Source: Planctomycetota bacterium
Lineage (GTDB): Bacteria; Planctomycetota; Uabimicrobiia; Uabimicrobiales; Uabimicrobiaceae
Direction of reading: 5' to 3'
Length of the DNA stretch: 64,000 nt
Assembly: GCA_029260735.1 (NCBI GenBank)
Contig: JAJDCR010000024.1
Coordinates: forward strand, 124,001-188,000
In this document: piece by piece, positions 18,286 through 26,393 of the stretch
How positions within the stretch are numbered: position 1 is the stretch's first letter
Layout of the letters: every line of letters starts with the position of its first letter
The notes under the pieces: model-generated
Told to the model about the DNA's origin: nothing
Seen by the model: only the letters and a program-made list of their open reading frames with translations
Databases searched by the model: none
Translations under genes and position numbers: made by a program

Positions 18286-18722
18286 TGTCCTACTCCTAGA
18301 ACATGCCTAAATACATAAACCGAAATAACCCCTGCTAACATAAAAACAACAGTCGCAACAGTGGAACGAAAAGATAGTCTTGAAATGCCACAGACTCCAT
18401 GCCCACTTGTGCAGCCATTGCCGAGCCTAGTGCCATAACCAACCAATAAACCAGCTACAACCAAAAGAGCTGTTGATGTTTCGGACTGAAAATTCTGAGA
18501 CGAAGGATAAGCTTGAAAAATAATTGCTCCTCCGCAAATAAGACCGAAAAAGAAAAACCAGCGCCATTTTTTGTCGCTTGTTTTGAAGGATAAAAGTTGG
18601 CCTGTGATCCCGCTTATTCCACAAATCTTTCCGTTAAACAAAAGTAACATCGAAGCAGATAACCCTATGAGAACACCTCCCATAAGAGCCGAATATGGAG
18701 TAAAATTACTATAATCAATCAT
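18282..18722 (-). CDS. YeeE/YedE-type sulfur transporter half (PmpA-like)
   Basis: The 146-residue protein has about four membrane segments and the motif NGCTSGHGVCGISRLSFRS, the cysteine-containing core of the other YeeE/YedE half. It is the first gene of the five-gene minus-strand run (two halves, TauE/SafE, repressor, NnrS), all within 25 bp of each other. Together with the downstream half it would form one full YeeE-like channel for thiosulfate, sulfide or persulfide species; the direction and substrate are not visible. Confidence 0.85.
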   Translation of the reverse strand: MIDYSNFTPYSALMGGVLIGLSASMLLLFNGKICGISGITGQLLSFKTSDKKWRWFFFFGLICGGAIIFQAYPSSQNFQSETSTALLVVAGLLVGYGTRLGNGCTSGHGVCGISRLSFRSTVATVVFMLAGVISVYVFRHVLGVGQ

Positions 18723-18768
18723 GTTTTCCTACCATTATGGAAATAACTATGCTAATACAGTTTTAACA

Positions 18769-18799
18769 AATATGTGAATTTTTCCATTACTAACATATT
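18769..18799. promoter_or_regulatory. Candidate operator in the divergent sulfur-gene promoter region
   Basis: An inverted repeat AATATGT...ACATATT with a 17-base spacer lies in the 171-bp space between the transporter operon and the rhodanese gene. ArsR-family repressors bind AT-rich inverted repeats in such places. The spacer is longer than ideal and the region is AT-rich overall, so chance is possible. Confidence 0.3.
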
Positions 18800-18893
18800 C
18801 CTTCTCCATGATCAACAGAATATTTATATATTATAATTTTCAAATATAGAATAAAAACCCCAAGTGCCATTGAAGAGTAGAAAGGATTCAATT

Positions 18894-19292
18894 ATGAAAA
18901 AGTGTTTTTGCCTATTACTTACCCTAATGGTGATCTCTTGCAACAGTGTTCGTGAGGAAAAAGAAATGAGCATTAAAAATATTCATGTGACAGAAGCTTA
19001 TCGATTGCAACAAAGCAATGACAAAATAATTGTTCTCGACGTTAGAACAAAAGAAGAGTTTGAGGAAGGCCACATTGAAAAGGCCATAAACATAGACATA
19101 AAGCAAGAAGACTTTGAATCTCAAATCCAAAAATTAGCGAAGGACGAGATTTATATAATTCATTGCCGCAGTGGAAGACGAAGTACTAGTGGATTAGAGG
19201 TTATGAAAAAAATGTCCTTCCAAAAAATATATCATATGAACGGAGGTATTTTGCAGTGGGAGGAAGAGAAACTGCCTCTTGTGAAGGAATAA
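18894..19292 (+). CDS. Rhodanese-domain lipoprotein
   Basis: From the ATG at 18894 (AAAGGA upstream) the protein is 132 residues long. It starts with a short lipoprotein signal ending in MVISC, then a single rhodanese domain with DVRTKEEFEEGHIEKAINID and the active-site loop HCRSGRRS, whose cysteine carries the sulfane sulfur. It would act as an extracytoplasmic sulfurtransferase. It diverges from the YeeE/TauE/BigR operon and probably shares its control, which supports a role in persulfide handling. A frame ten codons longer exists but would bury the signal peptide. Confidence 0.88.
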   Translation: MKKCFCLLLTLMVISCNSVREEKEMSIKNIHVTEAYRLQQSNDKIIVLDVRTKEEFEEGHIEKAINIDIKQEDFESQIQKLAKDEIYIIHCRSGRRSTSGLEVMKKMSFQKIYHMNGGILQWEEEKLPLVKE

Positions 19293-19417
19293 AAATGACA
19301 AAGGCTAGGAAAATCTAGGCTGGATTGGTATATTAATTAGTTACATCTAAATGACCCACTTTGTAGTTGGCATAGTATTTTGCCTAGTATTCTAGTAGAT
19401 CTCAAGTAGAGAGTATT

Positions 19418-20746
19418 ATGGAAATTTCAGTAAAATCAAAAAAGACTTTAGCGTTAATAGGGGCTGGTCCTAAATCATTGGCTATTGCTGCTAAAAATAA
19501 GATTCTTCAAGAATTAGGTTTTGATGTCCCTAAGATAATTCTCTTTGAAAAGGAATATGCCGGTTTTAATTGGTCGCAAAAATCGGGCTTAACAAGTGGA
19601 GAATTGCCTTTGGGAACTTCTCCGATGAAAGACGTTGGTTTTCCTTACCGCTCTTTTCATTGGGGAGAAAAAAATACCGAAGTAAACAAAAGGATGCGAG
19701 AGTACTCCTGGCAAAATTTTTTAATCGAAAAGTATCAATATTCTGAATGGATTGATCGGGGGCAGCCAGCTCCTGTGCATAGTGAGTGGTTGGAGTACCT
19801 TACTTGGGTTTTAGAAAAAGTGGACGACCATATCGACTTTGTCAACGCAGAGGTTACTGGAATTTCTTACAAAAATTCGCAGTGGGAAATTATAACGATC
19901 AATAAAAAAAAGGGCCCTGATACTTTTCTCTGCGATGGCATTGTTTCGACAGGCCCAGGAAATCTTCGTTTACCACAAGAACTAGTAAAACATCCAAAAG
20001 TTCTCACAGCGAAAAATTTTTGGCACAGCTATATGAACATTGAGAGGCGGGTAAAGTGTCGTGCAGCTTTGATTGGAACAGGTGAAAATGCGGCGACAAT
20101 TGCCATAGAGTTAGGAAAACTAGGGAGAGAAACAACCGTTGAGATTATTTGCCCTAACTCCATGAGCTATTCGCGAGGAGAAAGCTATTTAGAAAACCAC
20201 GTTTACACCGACCCTATCCAAATGAACTGGCATACGCTCACAGACAAAGACAAAAGAGATTTTATCAACCGCACCGATAGAGGAGTATTCTCCCTAGCAG
20301 CAAAAGAAGAGCTCAACGCTATGAGAAATATAGAGCTCGTCCCAGGGCTATTTCAATCTGTATCGGTAGATGCTTTAGACCAACTTATGGTACATCTCAT
20401 TTACAATGGAATGCATGAGAAAAGAATCTACGATATCGTTGTTATTGCTATGGGATTTGATCCGTGGCAAACCTTTTCAAAACTACTGGACCAACAAGCT
20501 CAGGAACAGATCAAAGCGACAGCAAAGTTAAACGATTTAACCACGCAAAATATTGAGTCTAGGATAAATGAATTTTTAGCCATAGACAAAGTAAAGCCAT
20601 ACATTCATTTACCAATGCTCGCAGCGATTAATCAGGGGCCTGGATTTCCTAACTTGAGCAGTTTAGGACGTTTGTCTGATCATGTATTGACACGCTATAT
20701 TCCTGTGGGAAATTTTGCTGACTTACCCGAAAGTTTATACCAGTAG
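19418..20746 (+). CDS. MbtG-like lysine/ornithine N-monooxygenase (flavin N-hydroxylase)
   Basis: The 442-residue protein matches the mycobactin N-hydroxylase MbtG in pattern: GAGPKSLAIAAKN (FAD site), LGTSPMKDVGFPYRS, MREYSWQNFLIEKYQ, EWIDRGQPAPVHSEW, an NADPH-binding GTGENAATIAIELGKLG, a TDRGVFS element, and near the end INQGPGFPNLSSLGRLSDHVL. MbtG hydroxylates the side-chain nitrogen of lysine in a mycobactin precursor. It heads the plus-strand arm of the putative biosynthetic locus. A hydroxylated lysine-, ornithine- or diamine-type nitrogen in the product is therefore likely; the exact substrate is inference. Confidence 0.88.
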   Translation: MEISVKSKKTLALIGAGPKSLAIAAKNKILQELGFDVPKIILFEKEYAGFNWSQKSGLTSGELPLGTSPMKDVGFPYRSFHWGEKNTEVNKRMREYSWQNFLIEKYQYSEWIDRGQPAPVHSEWLEYLTWVLEKVDDHIDFVNAEVTGISYKNSQWEIITINKKKGPDTFLCDGIVSTGPGNLRLPQELVKHPKVLTAKNFWHSYMNIERRVKCRAALIGTGENAATIAIELGKLGRETTVEIICPNSMSYSRGESYLENHVYTDPIQMNWHTLTDKDKRDFINRTDRGVFSLAAKEELNAMRNIELVPGLFQSVSVDALDQLMVHLIYNGMHEKRIYDIVVIAMGFDPWQTFSKLLDQQAQEQIKATAKLNDLTTQNIESRINEFLAIDKVKPYIHLPMLAAINQGPGFPNLSSLGRLSDHVLTRYIPVGNFADLPESLYQ

Positions 20747-20810
20747 AGCGTTCTTATGCCGCTTGGGCAGCCCCACGACTTTTGACCTAACACCATTAAA
20801 GACGAAAAAT

Positions 20811-22157
20811 ATGAAACTTGAGAGCTTAAAAAAAGAATTCTTGACCTCGCTCACCTTTGCCTTCCCCATCGTTTTGACCCAATTTGGTTTTTTGGGGTTT
20901 AGCATTATTGATTTGTACATGTTAAGACGCATTGACTTAATTGCGATTGGAGGTTTGGGAACAGCGAACTCTTTGTTTTGGCCTGTTTTTACAACACTGT
21001 CTGGGATAATATTTTCTATCGATGCTTTGGCTTCGCAAATGCAAGGGGCTAAAAACCACCGAAGTCTGATTAGACTCCTAACCCAAGGACTATGGTTAGC
21101 GGTAATTCTATCTATTAGCGCACTCTTGATTTTCTTTTTCATTTACTATCATTTTGAAAGCATCACAGACAATCCTGAGTTGCTAAAATATTCCAAACCT
21201 TACTATCTTATTGTCATTTTCAGTGCTCCTTTTTTATTAACATTTATGGTCTTTCAAAGATATTGGCAGGCAAGGGGAGTGACTAAGCCTCTTTTATGGA
21301 TAGTTGTTTTAGCCAATGTTCTAAACTTTATTGCCAATGAAATGCTCATATTTGGAAGATTCGGTCTTCCTGCTCTAGGCATTGAAGGAGCGGCCATTAG
21401 CACTAGCGTATCGCGTTTTTTTATGCTAATTGCTGCCATTGCTCTCACATACAAAAACATTTCGAAAGAAGATGGCTTTAGGTTACAAATAGACAAAAGT
21501 ATTTTGAAAAAAATGTTTGCCCTGGGAATTCCTGTCGGCTTGATGCTTTTTTTTGAAGTGAGTGTCTTTTCTCTCGCCACACAATTTACGACAAGAATTA
21601 GTGCCCAAGCAACATCTGTCCACCACATAGGAATAGTGATTATTTCTATTTTTTACACAATACCAGTAGGAATCTCTAGTGCCGCGGCTTATCGGGTCGG
21701 CTACTTTGTCGGAAAAGAAGAGCTAGAGAACGCCAAGAGAGTTGGCTACATGGCAATTTTCTCTTGCGCTCTCATCATGGTGAGTATTGCTATTTTGTTG
21801 CACTTTAATGCTCATTTTATTTTAAGTCTTTTTACGGAAGACCCCCACATTATCGCGATGGGCATGCCCGTGCTTTTTTGGATAGCCATATCTCTAATGT
21901 TTGATGGAATTCAGTGTACCACTGTCGGATGTTTGCGAGGAGGGTCGCGCACTCAGATGTCTTCCTTTACTACCCTTGCTTGCCATTATGGTCTAGGATT
22001 GCCCTTAGGATATTTTCTATGCTTTCACGGGGGTAAAAACTTAGAGGGGCTATGGGTTGGTTTATCTATGGGACTTGTGGCGATGTCCCTTGTCATGTTT
22101 AGTTATTGGTTTGTTTTATCTCCCAGCAAATTGGGGAGTTATCAAAAAAAGGAGTAA
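20811..22157 (+). CDS. MATE family efflux transporter
   Basis: The ATG at 20811 gives 448 residues with twelve hydrophobic segments and the two-fold MATE pattern (FAFPIVLTQFGFLGFSIIDL and, in the second half, ALGIPVGLMLFFEVSVFSLA). MATE proteins export cationic drugs or natural products using proton or sodium gradients. Lying 64 bp after the N-hydroxylase and 3 bp before the SnoaL-like gene, it is the natural candidate exporter of the locus product. An upstream frame extends into the hydroxylase gene but lacks membrane character. Confidence 0.9.
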   Translation: MKLESLKKEFLTSLTFAFPIVLTQFGFLGFSIIDLYMLRRIDLIAIGGLGTANSLFWPVFTTLSGIIFSIDALASQMQGAKNHRSLIRLLTQGLWLAVILSISALLIFFFIYYHFESITDNPELLKYSKPYYLIVIFSAPFLLTFMVFQRYWQARGVTKPLLWIVVLANVLNFIANEMLIFGRFGLPALGIEGAAISTSVSRFFMLIAAIALTYKNISKEDGFRLQIDKSILKKMFALGIPVGLMLFFEVSVFSLATQFTTRISAQATSVHHIGIVIISIFYTIPVGISSAAAYRVGYFVGKEELENAKRVGYMAIFSCALIMVSIAILLHFNAHFILSLFTEDPHIIAMGMPVLFWIAISLMFDGIQCTTVGCLRGGSRTQMSSFTTLACHYGLGLPLGYFLCFHGGKNLEGLWVGLSMGLVAMSLVMFSYWFVLSPSKLGSYQKKE

Positions 22158-22160
22158 AAA

Positions 22161-22568
22161 ATGACATTAGAAGAAGTCCAAGAGTTTACGAGCAAATGGT
22201 TACCTTGTTGGGTAGGAGGAAAACCCCAAGCAGCAAATTTGATCCAGTTTTACCATGAAGAAGCAGAGCTCATCGACCCAAATCACATAGAAGGTTTAAA
22301 AGGACGCGAGGAACTACTGTCCTTTTTTGAACAAATGCTGGAGATCTATCCTAATTGGGAATTTGAAACAGAAGATCTTATTCCGACAGCAGATGGTTTC
22401 ATCTTCTTGTATAAAGTAGACATCCCCTACGAAGGCAAAGTTTTTGAAAAATTTAGGGGAGTAGATGTTATGAAAATGAAAGATGGCAAAATTATCTCCC
22501 ACAAAGGCTACTATGACCGAACCCCGATAGTTCTATACAAGCAAGAACTTGACAAGCATGAGCAGTAA
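22161..22568 (+). CDS. SnoaL-like / NTF2-fold protein
   Basis: The 135-residue protein has the SnoaL-like outline: an N-terminal helix (LEEVQEFTSKWLPCWVGG), FYHEEAELIDPNHIEGLKGREEL, and a beta-rich half ending in FRGVDVMKMKDGKIISHKGYYD. This fold serves as cyclase, isomerase, hydrolase or oxygenase in natural-product pathways. The gene sits 3 bp behind the MATE gene and overlaps the next start. The reaction cannot be predicted. Confidence 0.8.
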   Translation: MTLEEVQEFTSKWLPCWVGGKPQAANLIQFYHEEAELIDPNHIEGLKGREELLSFFEQMLEIYPNWEFETEDLIPTADGFIFLYKVDIPYEGKVFEKFRGVDVMKMKDGKIISHKGYYDRTPIVLYKQELDKHEQ

Positions 22569-23676
22569 TCATTTTGATATCATTATTCTGGGCGCAGGAG
22601 CTTTAGGAGTTTCTTGTGCCTATGAACTTTCAAAAAGCGGCCAAAAAATAGCTTTAATAGATCAGTTTACTCCTCCTCACTCCAAAGGCAGTTCTTTCGG
22701 AGAAACGAGGCTATTCCGGCAAGCCTATTTTGAAGATGAAAGGTACATTCCCTTCCTTAAAAGTGCTTACCAGCACTGGAGGTCATGGGAGGATGAACTA
22801 AAATCTTCATTTCTATATGATAATGGTTATCTGACTCTGTTTAACAGCTCTAGTGACATCGCCCAAAAAATGCATAAAAATGCAAAAAAATGGAATATCT
22901 CTGGCTTCAACTTAGATGCCAAGCAAGTGCAAGAGAGCTTCCCTCAATTTCAAAATGACAATAATTTTAGCGGGTATCTCGAAAAAAATGCCGGGATGTT
23001 AGATGTAGAGATTATTTTTGAGAAGTGTCTGCAAGGTTTTTCTAAGGCAGGAGGAGTATGCTGCTTCAATGAAACCGTAATGGATTGGAAAGAAGACTCG
23101 GAAAATTTTATTGTCCAAACCCAAAAAGAAAAATATCACTGTGGGAAAATCATATTTACACCAGGAGCATGGCTAAGAGAAATGCCCTTGCTCACAGAGA
23201 TGAAACTTACAGTCAAAAGAGGGGTTCAATTTTGGTTTCCCCCACCACCTGTTCCTTTCCCGAAAGAAATGCCCTGTTTTGCCTTTGCCTTAGATAAAAA
23301 CTACGTCTTTGGTTTTCCTCCCTTACGTAGTGGAATTAAAATAGCAAACTACCATCCTAGCGATACCATTGAAGACTTAAGCCTAAATAGAGAAACTTAC
23401 ACCTCTGAAGAATTCAACTCTGTCCATAACATAGCCCATCAATTTTTCCCCTGGCTCCCTAGCAAACCAAGTAGCTTTCATGTCTGCATGTATACTTTAA
23501 CTCAAGATGAAGACTTTATATTAGATTATCTGCCAAATAATCGGAACATTCTGATTCTAGGGGGAGCTTCTGGGCATGCTTTTAAATTTATCCCTTTTTT
23601 AGCCAAGCAAGTCAGTGTTTTTTTCCCAAGTGGCAACGATATTCCTCAAGAGCTACGTTTTTTCTCTTTACGCTAA
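22558..23676 (+). CDS. FAD-dependent amine oxidase, monomeric sarcosine oxidase / NikD family
   Basis: The ATG at 22558 overlaps the SnoaL-like stop and gives 372 residues. The N-terminus has the FAD motif ILGAGALGVSCAYELSKSG and the family mark GSSFGETRLFRQAYFEDERY. Near the C-terminus VCMYTLTQDEDFILDYLP carries the cysteine that binds FAD covalently in monomeric sarcosine oxidase. Relatives oxidise sarcosine, N-methyltryptophan and pipecolate, and NikD converts piperideine-2-carboxylate to picolinate. A secondary or cyclic amine, perhaps lysine-derived, is a fitting substrate here. A TTG three codons upstream is possible but less likely as start. Confidence 0.85.
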   Translation: MSSNHFDIIILGAGALGVSCAYELSKSGQKIALIDQFTPPHSKGSSFGETRLFRQAYFEDERYIPFLKSAYQHWRSWEDELKSSFLYDNGYLTLFNSSSDIAQKMHKNAKKWNISGFNLDAKQVQESFPQFQNDNNFSGYLEKNAGMLDVEIIFEKCLQGFSKAGGVCCFNETVMDWKEDSENFIVQTQKEKYHCGKIIFTPGAWLREMPLLTEMKLTVKRGVQFWFPPPPVPFPKEMPCFAFALDKNYVFGFPPLRSGIKIANYHPSDTIEDLSLNRETYTSEEFNSVHNIAHQFFPWLPSKPSSFHVCMYTLTQDEDFILDYLPNNRNILILGGASGHAFKFIPFLAKQVSVFFPSGNDIPQELRFFSLR

Positions 23677-23748
23677 GGCATCTGGATATTTTGCATTAGG
23701 TTCTGAATGTACCAAGTGTTTTGAGAAATTGCTTTTTCATTACTTTAT

Positions 23749-24567
23749 TTACTTATCCAAAGAAGAATAGTATGTACCTCTTCCCTTACCATGTTTTTTT
23801 AGCCAACCTCTTTTAACTGCTTCACTCAAATCCCTGTATGCTGTAGTTCTTGATATATTAGCTTCACTAACATACTCAGAGATAGTTAATTTTCTTTTTT
23901 CTTTTGCTAAAGCTTTGAGTAGGCTAACTCTACTAAAAGATACTTGTGCTTTGGGCAAAGCATTTTTTCTCTTAATAGAAACCTTTTTTCTTGTTGATAG
24001 TTGGTACTCCAATAGCTTCTGGGTTTTCTCTAGTTCTTCTGCTAGTGTTTTTTCATCAGGTAATGCCATTTGATATTCTGCTGCAAGTATCTTGTTAGAA
24101 AGCCCTTCCAAAGTATAACGAGCAACTGCTTCTCGTTTTTGAGCACAAAGGATAAGTCCTATTGGGGGATTTTCATGAGGATGTGTCCAGTGTTCTTTTG
24201 CGTAGTTTAAATACATATGCATTTGTCCAACATCTGCATGAGCAAGCTTATTCAGCTTAAGATCCACTATAATCAAAGATTTTAAAGAGCGATGAAAAAA
24301 CAAAAGATCTATACGAAACCACTCATCATCAATACGAAGTCTCCTTTGTCTAGCAACATAATCTGCACGGAGTTTTCCTTCAAGTTCATAGGTTACTGTA
24401 TGCCGTCCAATTTCCCAGTAAGTTGCTGTCATTATGGAGTTGACTGTGGAAGCTGCTAATTTACGTCCAGACTCAACAAGTGACGAAACATTTTTAAGAA
24501 TCACATCATACTTTACAATATCAATTTGAGTAGATAGTTTCTTTGTGTGTTTTTGTGTTTTCCCCAT
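23749..24567 (-). CDS. YhcG/DUF1016-type PD-(D/E)XK nuclease with internal deletion
   Basis: From the ATG at 24567 the protein is 272 residues. The N-terminal piece of the DUF1016 domain (VNSIMTATYWEIGRHTVTYE) is joined directly to the catalytic half (RQRRLRIDDEWFRIDLLFFH, then IIVDLKLNKLAHADVGQMH and ENPPIGLILCAQKREAV). Compared with usual members of about 350 residues, some 150-180 residues are absent. The C-terminal 75 residues look like a helix-turn-helix (ISEYVSEANISRTTAYRDL). These proteins are linked to defence and to restriction-modification loci. The catalytic residues remain, but the deletion suggests a relic or a minimal form. An open frame runs 67 codons upstream without family features. 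It lies between the two arms of the biosynthetic locus. Confidence 0.75.
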   Translation of the reverse strand: MGKTQKHTKKLSTQIDIVKYDVILKNVSSLVESGRKLAASTVNSIMTATYWEIGRHTVTYELEGKLRADYVARQRRLRIDDEWFRIDLLFFHRSLKSLIIVDLKLNKLAHADVGQMHMYLNYAKEHWTHPHENPPIGLILCAQKREAVARYTLEGLSNKILAAEYQMALPDEKTLAEELEKTQKLLEYQLSTRKKVSIKRKNALPKAQVSFSRVSLLKALAKEKRKLTISEYVSEANISRTTAYRDLSEAVKRGWLKKHGKGRGTYYSSLDK

Positions 24568-24944
24568 TAATTTGTAAGCCTTTTTCAAGATTTTTTCGGC
24601 TCCAATAAAACATATTTTTGTCTCAAGTGGTATAAACAGTTTATTTCTTCTTTTTGTACTTGTCAAATAAATACCGTAAGTCATCGTAAGTTTTTTTTTT
24701 GCAAGAGTTTTCAGAGAGAAATAGTCAAGTGTCGATGAGTTTGAAATAACGTTTTTGAATCTAACCATGAAAGTTAAGAAGACATTGGAAATTTTGGAAG
24801 GAGTTTTAGCGGATATTAGGAATCTGTTTCTCTCAATGCAGTGAGAATTTTCGAATCTCCACGGGGCAAAAATCCCACTAGGTCCTGAACCTACCCGGAA
24901 CTAAGTATTACTAAGTCGCCTGGTGGGCTGAATAAGAACATGCA
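24568..24944. other. Intergenic region with a decayed MITE end
   Basis: The stretch contains the possible upstream extension of the nuclease frame, a 25-codon plus-strand frame from 24767 that I do not consider a gene, and at 24927-24945 the sequence GCTGAATAAGAACATGCAC, a degenerate copy of the terminal repeat found at 11453-11560 and near 49.5 kb. The matching left end is not recognisable. Confidence 0.5.
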
Positions 24945-26393
24945 CTAGTCACTCTTAGATTTTGTTAAGATTTCACGAGCCTTATTAAGCGCTTGAATTA
25001 ATTTGTCAATGTTGCTCTCTTCAGTTCTAAAATTCGATATCCCTGCTCGTAAAACCCCTCGCTTTTGCCACATGAGCTCGGTATTTGTGATCCAGGTATC
25101 ACCTGTCTTATTGACTAAATGAAGAAGTTCTTTTGGATCGCATCCGCTTTTTTTATCGACAAAACAGGCAACTGGCCAGGGAGTTGTGTTAAGGACTTCC
25201 CAAGAGTTTTGCTCTAGTTGTTCTTTGAGGTACTTTCCTATTTTGATTTGATGGCGTAGTACTTCGCTATACCCTTTCTCTCCGTGAACCAGAAGAGTCA
25301 AAAATAGTTTTAGTCCACTAAATCTCCGCGACCACTGTAGAGTGTCTCGGTAGGGTTCGCTTTGTTCATTATCTTGGGTTTCATCGGGCATATAGGCGGT
25401 TGATTCTATGGAGAAAGCTCTTCGTAGGGAGCGACCTTCCTTTACAAAGAACATCCCACAGCCCATAGCTATAGATAGCCATTTGTGAGGATCAAAGGAC
25501 AAGGAATCGGCAAACGAAATTCCTCTTCTTAGATAACTGTACTCTTCTAGTAGCAAAGCTGCTCCCCCCCAAGCGGCATCCACATGAAACCACAAATCAT
25601 ATTTTTGAGAGATTTGGGCAATTTTCTCTAGAGGGTCTATCGTTGCTGAGCTTGTGCTTCCCAGGTTTGCTACCACCATCAGTGGGTGATATCCTTTTTC
25701 TTGGTCGGCAAGAATTTGCTTTTCCAGTTGCTCACAATCCATTTGTAAATTAGATTGAACTGGAATAGACCGCAGAATATCTGTGCCTAAACCAGATATG
25801 CGGCAGGCTCTTTTGATGGACCCGTGGGTTTCTTCGGAGCAATATATCGTTGGCCACTTTTCTATGCCTCTGAGTCCCTGATTTCTGTACCCTGGAATTC
25901 TCTTGCTCAAAGCACACAAGAGAGCCATAAAATTTGCTTCGGTTGCTCCTGAAGTAAAGCTTCCTTTGGCAGAGCTAGAATTCATGCCAAACTTTTCTGC
26001 GAAATATTGGATCAAGTGATTTTCCATTTCGATACAGAGCATGGCACTGGCGCTGGATGCTAACTGAGGATTATGAGCAGCGACAAAAGCGTCGGCAATC
26101 AAACTCATGCTACTTGCCTGAGGGTTAAATACTCCGTAATAATCACGACTGGCTATTTGGAGGAGATGCTTTTTCAGTAGAGTATGTGTCCACTTGATGG
26201 CTTCGTCTACTTCAACAGGCTCGCAAAAATCTATGGCACTTAAAACCTTTTGAATTTCTTCTAGGCTTACATTTTGAGGTACCTTTAAAGAGTCTACTGA
26301 GCTTATGTAGTCCTCTATTTTCTCGCCTAATAGCTCCCAGGCTTTTGTTCGTTTTCCAGACGATAGAAGTAGCCCAAATCCATCTTTACTCAC
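24945..26393 (-). CDS. PLP-dependent group II decarboxylase
   Basis: The protein has the fold-type I decarboxylase pattern shared by aromatic amino acid, glutamate, diaminobutyrate and DesA-type lysine decarboxylases: GSFTSGATEANFMALLCAL, HVDAAWGGAALL, and SFDPHKWLSIAMGCGMFF with the PLP-binding lysine. I place the start at a GTG (26393-26391) that overlaps the stop of the ATP-grasp gene by 8 bp and has GGAGAG upstream; this gives 482 residues. An in-frame ATG eleven codons earlier would overlap by 41 bp. The substrate is not deducible from motifs. A diamine or aromatic amine for the pathway is likely from context. Confidence 0.88.
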   Translation of the reverse strand: MSKDGFGLLLSSGKRTKAWELLGEKIEDYISSVDSLKVPQNVSLEEIQKVLSAIDFCEPVEVDEAIKWTHTLLKKHLLQIASRDYYGVFNPQASSMSLIADAFVAAHNPQLASSASAMLCIEMENHLIQYFAEKFGMNSSSAKGSFTSGATEANFMALLCALSKRIPGYRNQGLRGIEKWPTIYCSEETHGSIKRACRISGLGTDILRSIPVQSNLQMDCEQLEKQILADQEKGYHPLMVVANLGSTSSATIDPLEKIAQISQKYDLWFHVDAAWGGAALLLEEYSYLRRGISFADSLSFDPHKWLSIAMGCGMFFVKEGRSLRRAFSIESTAYMPDETQDNEQSEPYRDTLQWSRRFSGLKLFLTLLVHGEKGYSEVLRHQIKIGKYLKEQLEQNSWEVLNTTPWPVACFVDKKSGCDPKELLHLVNKTGDTWITNTELMWQKRGVLRAGISNFRTEESNIDKLIQALNKAREILTKSKSD

